From assembly GCA_002381155.1 (NCBI GenBank), contig DFQX01000053.1, positions 1-7,393 of the forward strand: 7,393 nucleotides of DNA, written 5' to 3'. This document shows positions 6,291 to 7,393 of this stretch, piece by piece. Position 1 is the first letter of the stretch; each line of letters opens with the position of its first letter. Below the pieces are notes generated by a model that saw only the letters and a program-made list of their open reading frames with translations, did not search any database and was not told the origin of the DNA. The position numbers were made by a program, and so were the translations under genes. The stretch is from Flavobacteriaceae bacterium UBA3478. GTDB lineage: Bacteria > Bacteroidota > Bacteroidia > Flavobacteriales > Flavobacteriaceae.

Positions 6291-7154
6291 ATGAAAAAGG
6301 AATTAAAAGTAATCAGCGAGTCTTGCAGGGTGCTGCGTTTTTACAATGAGGGTAAAGCTGCTGCCACCTTCGAAGAACCGGTTACTAAGGAATACATTCA
6401 GATGCACTTTGTGCTAAGAGAACAGGCTCACTTTTTATACAATCAAGGATCTTATCAATTAGACGGCACAGAGGATCAAGTGCTACTTCTATTCAATACC
6501 CAAAAGGACCTTCCGATTCATTTGCTTCTTGACCCTGGCGGATGGGTGCTTTCGCTGCTTGTTACTATCGAACAGCTGCATAGCTGGTTTTCTAATGAGG
6601 CCTCTCTAATTCCGTTTTTCGAAGGAGCCTCGCACGACAAGAAATACTACAGCCAGGATGAGATTCGTCCTGCATTATCCATTCCGCTCAACCAGTTGAT
6701 GCAGTTTGGTCTACACCCTTCTGTTGAAACCCTATATTTTAAGGCGAAGGTTCAAGAAATTTTAGCGCTCTATTTTAATCGTACTGAAGAGGCCGACCTT
6801 GAGCGTTGCCCGTACTTAGCTGATGATGAAAATATTAGAAAGATTAGAAAGGCGAAGGATCTACTGATTGCTCAAATGAACGAGCCTCCAACTTTAGAAG
6901 GTCTTGCCGAGGAGATTGACTTGCCGGTGGGCCGTTTAAAAGAAGGCTTTAAGCAGTTATATGGAGATTCAGTTTTTGGATTTCTACTTGACTATAAACT
7001 CGATTTTGCTCGAAAATTATTGCTCAGCAAATCTTATTCAGTTGGTGAGGTAGCGGCTAAGGTTGGGTATAGCACCTCGAGTCATTTCATCGCGGCATTT
7101 AAGAAGAAATTTGGGGTAACTCCCAAGAAGTACCTCGGCGATTCTAGCCGATAG
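6291..7154 (+). CDS. AraC-family (PchR-like) transcriptional regulator of the heme locus
   Basis: A 287-residue cytoplasmic DNA-binding protein. The C-terminal part, about 181-283, is a typical AraC domain with two helix-turn-helix motifs: TLEGLAEEIDLPVGRLKEGF (201-220) and SVGEVAAKVGYSTSSHFIAA (250-269), ending FGVTPKKYL. LYFKAKVQEILAL (148-160) before it is the linker helix seen in PchR-type regulators, which respond to iron-siderophore complexes. The N-terminal sensor (about 1-140) is not clearly recognisable beyond that resemblance. Only two cysteines occur, Cys12 and Cys173; Cys173 is in Arg-Cys-Pro-Tyr just before the DNA-binding domain, which resembles a heme regulatory motif. Placed divergently from the hem operon and directly before hemH, it probably controls both, sensing heme, porphyrin or iron; the ligand and the sign of regulation are inferred. 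No signal peptide or membrane segment. The family call is secure. Confidence 0.93.
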   Translation: MKKELKVISESCRVLRFYNEGKAAATFEEPVTKEYIQMHFVLREQAHFLYNQGSYQLDGTEDQVLLLFNTQKDLPIHLLLDPGGWVLSLLVTIEQLHSWFSNEASLIPFFEGASHDKKYYSQDEIRPALSIPLNQLMQFGLHPSVETLYFKAKVQEILALYFNRTEEADLERCPYLADDENIRKIRKAKDLLIAQMNEPPTLEGLAEEIDLPVGRLKEGFKQLYGDSVFGFLLDYKLDFARKLLLSKSYSVGEVAAKVGYSTSSHFIAAFKKKFGVTPKKYLGDSSR

Positions 7155-7158
7155 GTTG

Positions 7159-7166
7159 TATTTTTG
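7159..7166 (+). promoter_or_regulatory. Candidate -7 element for a separate hemH transcript
   Basis: TATTTTTG matches TAnnTTTG in the 33-bp gap between the regulator and hemH, with the hemH start about 21 nt further on. No TTG lies at the expected -33 distance, so this may be chance; hemH may simply be co-transcribed with the regulator. Confidence 0.25.
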
Positions 7167-7187
7167 ACCCGCTAAACACCATTGTCT

Positions 7188-7393
7188 GTGAAAAAAGGAA
7201 TTTTACTCGTGAATCTCGGTTCGCCAGACGCGCCTACTCGTGAGGCGGTACGTCCGTATCTCGATGAGTTTTTAATGGATAAAAGAGTCATCGACCTTCC
7301 AGGATTATTCAGAAACCTCCTCGTTCGAGGGATTATTTTAAATACTAGACCGGGTAGATCAGCCAAGGCCTACAAGAAGATTTGGTGGGATGA
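7188..7393 (+). CDS. hemH: Ferrochelatase, N-terminal part, cut off by window edge
   Basis: Inserts ferrous iron into a porphyrin, the terminal or near-terminal step of heme synthesis. The visible 68 codons read KKGILLVNLGSPDAPT, then VRPYLDEFLMDKRVID, and end with AKAYKKIWWD, which are the conserved N-terminal blocks of HemH; the metal-site histidine and glutamate lie beyond the edge. The start is GTG at 7188-7190, giving the usual M-K-K-G beginning; an in-frame TTG at 7182 would add two residues, and an in-frame stop at 7173-7175 rules out anything longer. There is no ATG option and no Shine-Dalgarno. It follows the AraC-type gene by 33 bp on the same strand and is probably co-transcribed with it. 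The frame is open to the window end; the terminal TGA at 7391-7393 is out of frame. Confidence 0.95.
   Translation, partial: MKKGILLVNLGSPDAPTREAVRPYLDEFLMDKRVIDLPGLFRNLLVRGIILNTRPGRSAKAYKKIWWD

Noticed and set aside
7172..7366. Minus-strand open frame opposite the start of hemH
   Set aside because: Conflicts with a clear ferrochelatase N-terminus on the plus strand.

Overview
The window is a tetrapyrrole (heme) biosynthesis locus from an aerobic member of the Bacteroidota, most plausibly the Flavobacteriia or Cryomorphaceae-like Flavobacteriales. The placement rests on the style of the protein sequences, the near absence of Shine-Dalgarno sequences, candidate promoters with the Bacteroidota -7 element TAnnTTTG, and an AraC-type regulator and ferrochelatase divergent from hemA. 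Genus or species cannot be read from this sequence alone.

Layout. On the minus strand, read from about 6059 down to 1, is a tightly packed run: hemA (glutamyl-tRNA reductase), hemC (hydroxymethylbilane synthase), hemD (uroporphyrinogen III synthase), hemE (uroporphyrinogen decarboxylase), hemF (oxygen-dependent coproporphyrinogen oxidase), a PhzF-family isomerase/epimerase-like gene, and hemB (porphobilinogen synthase), whose 3' half is cut off by the window start. Four of the six junctions overlap (4, 17, 10 and 17 bp) and the other two gaps are 5 and 10 bp, so this is almost certainly one operon with translational coupling. On the plus strand, across a 231-bp divergent intergenic region, lies an AraC-family regulator of the PchR-like kind, followed 33 bp later by hemH (ferrochelatase), which runs off the window end.

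How the genes work together. HemA makes glutamate-1-semialdehyde by the C5 route. HemB, HemC and HemD build uroporphyrinogen III from 5-aminolevulinate, HemE and HemF convert it to protoporphyrinogen IX, and HemH inserts iron. HemL (the aminomutase) and a protoporphyrinogen oxidase (HemG/HemJ/HemY) are not in the window. HemF requires oxygen, so the pathway as seen is aerobic. The AraC protein is the obvious candidate regulator of both arms. It has a PchR-like helix-turn-helix domain and a Cys-Pro dipeptide between its sensor and DNA-binding parts.

Most interesting points: the PhzF-family gene embedded and translationally coupled between hemF and hemB; a widely spaced inverted pair of GCTTATCAA sites in the divergent region, one overlapping the regulator's likely promoter; a composite palindrome abutting the likely hemA promoter; and the Cys-Pro (possible heme regulatory) motif in the regulator. 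I see no mobile elements, CRISPR arrays, tRNA or rRNA genes, and no evidence for a wholly new system. No gene-free stretch exceeds 300 bases.
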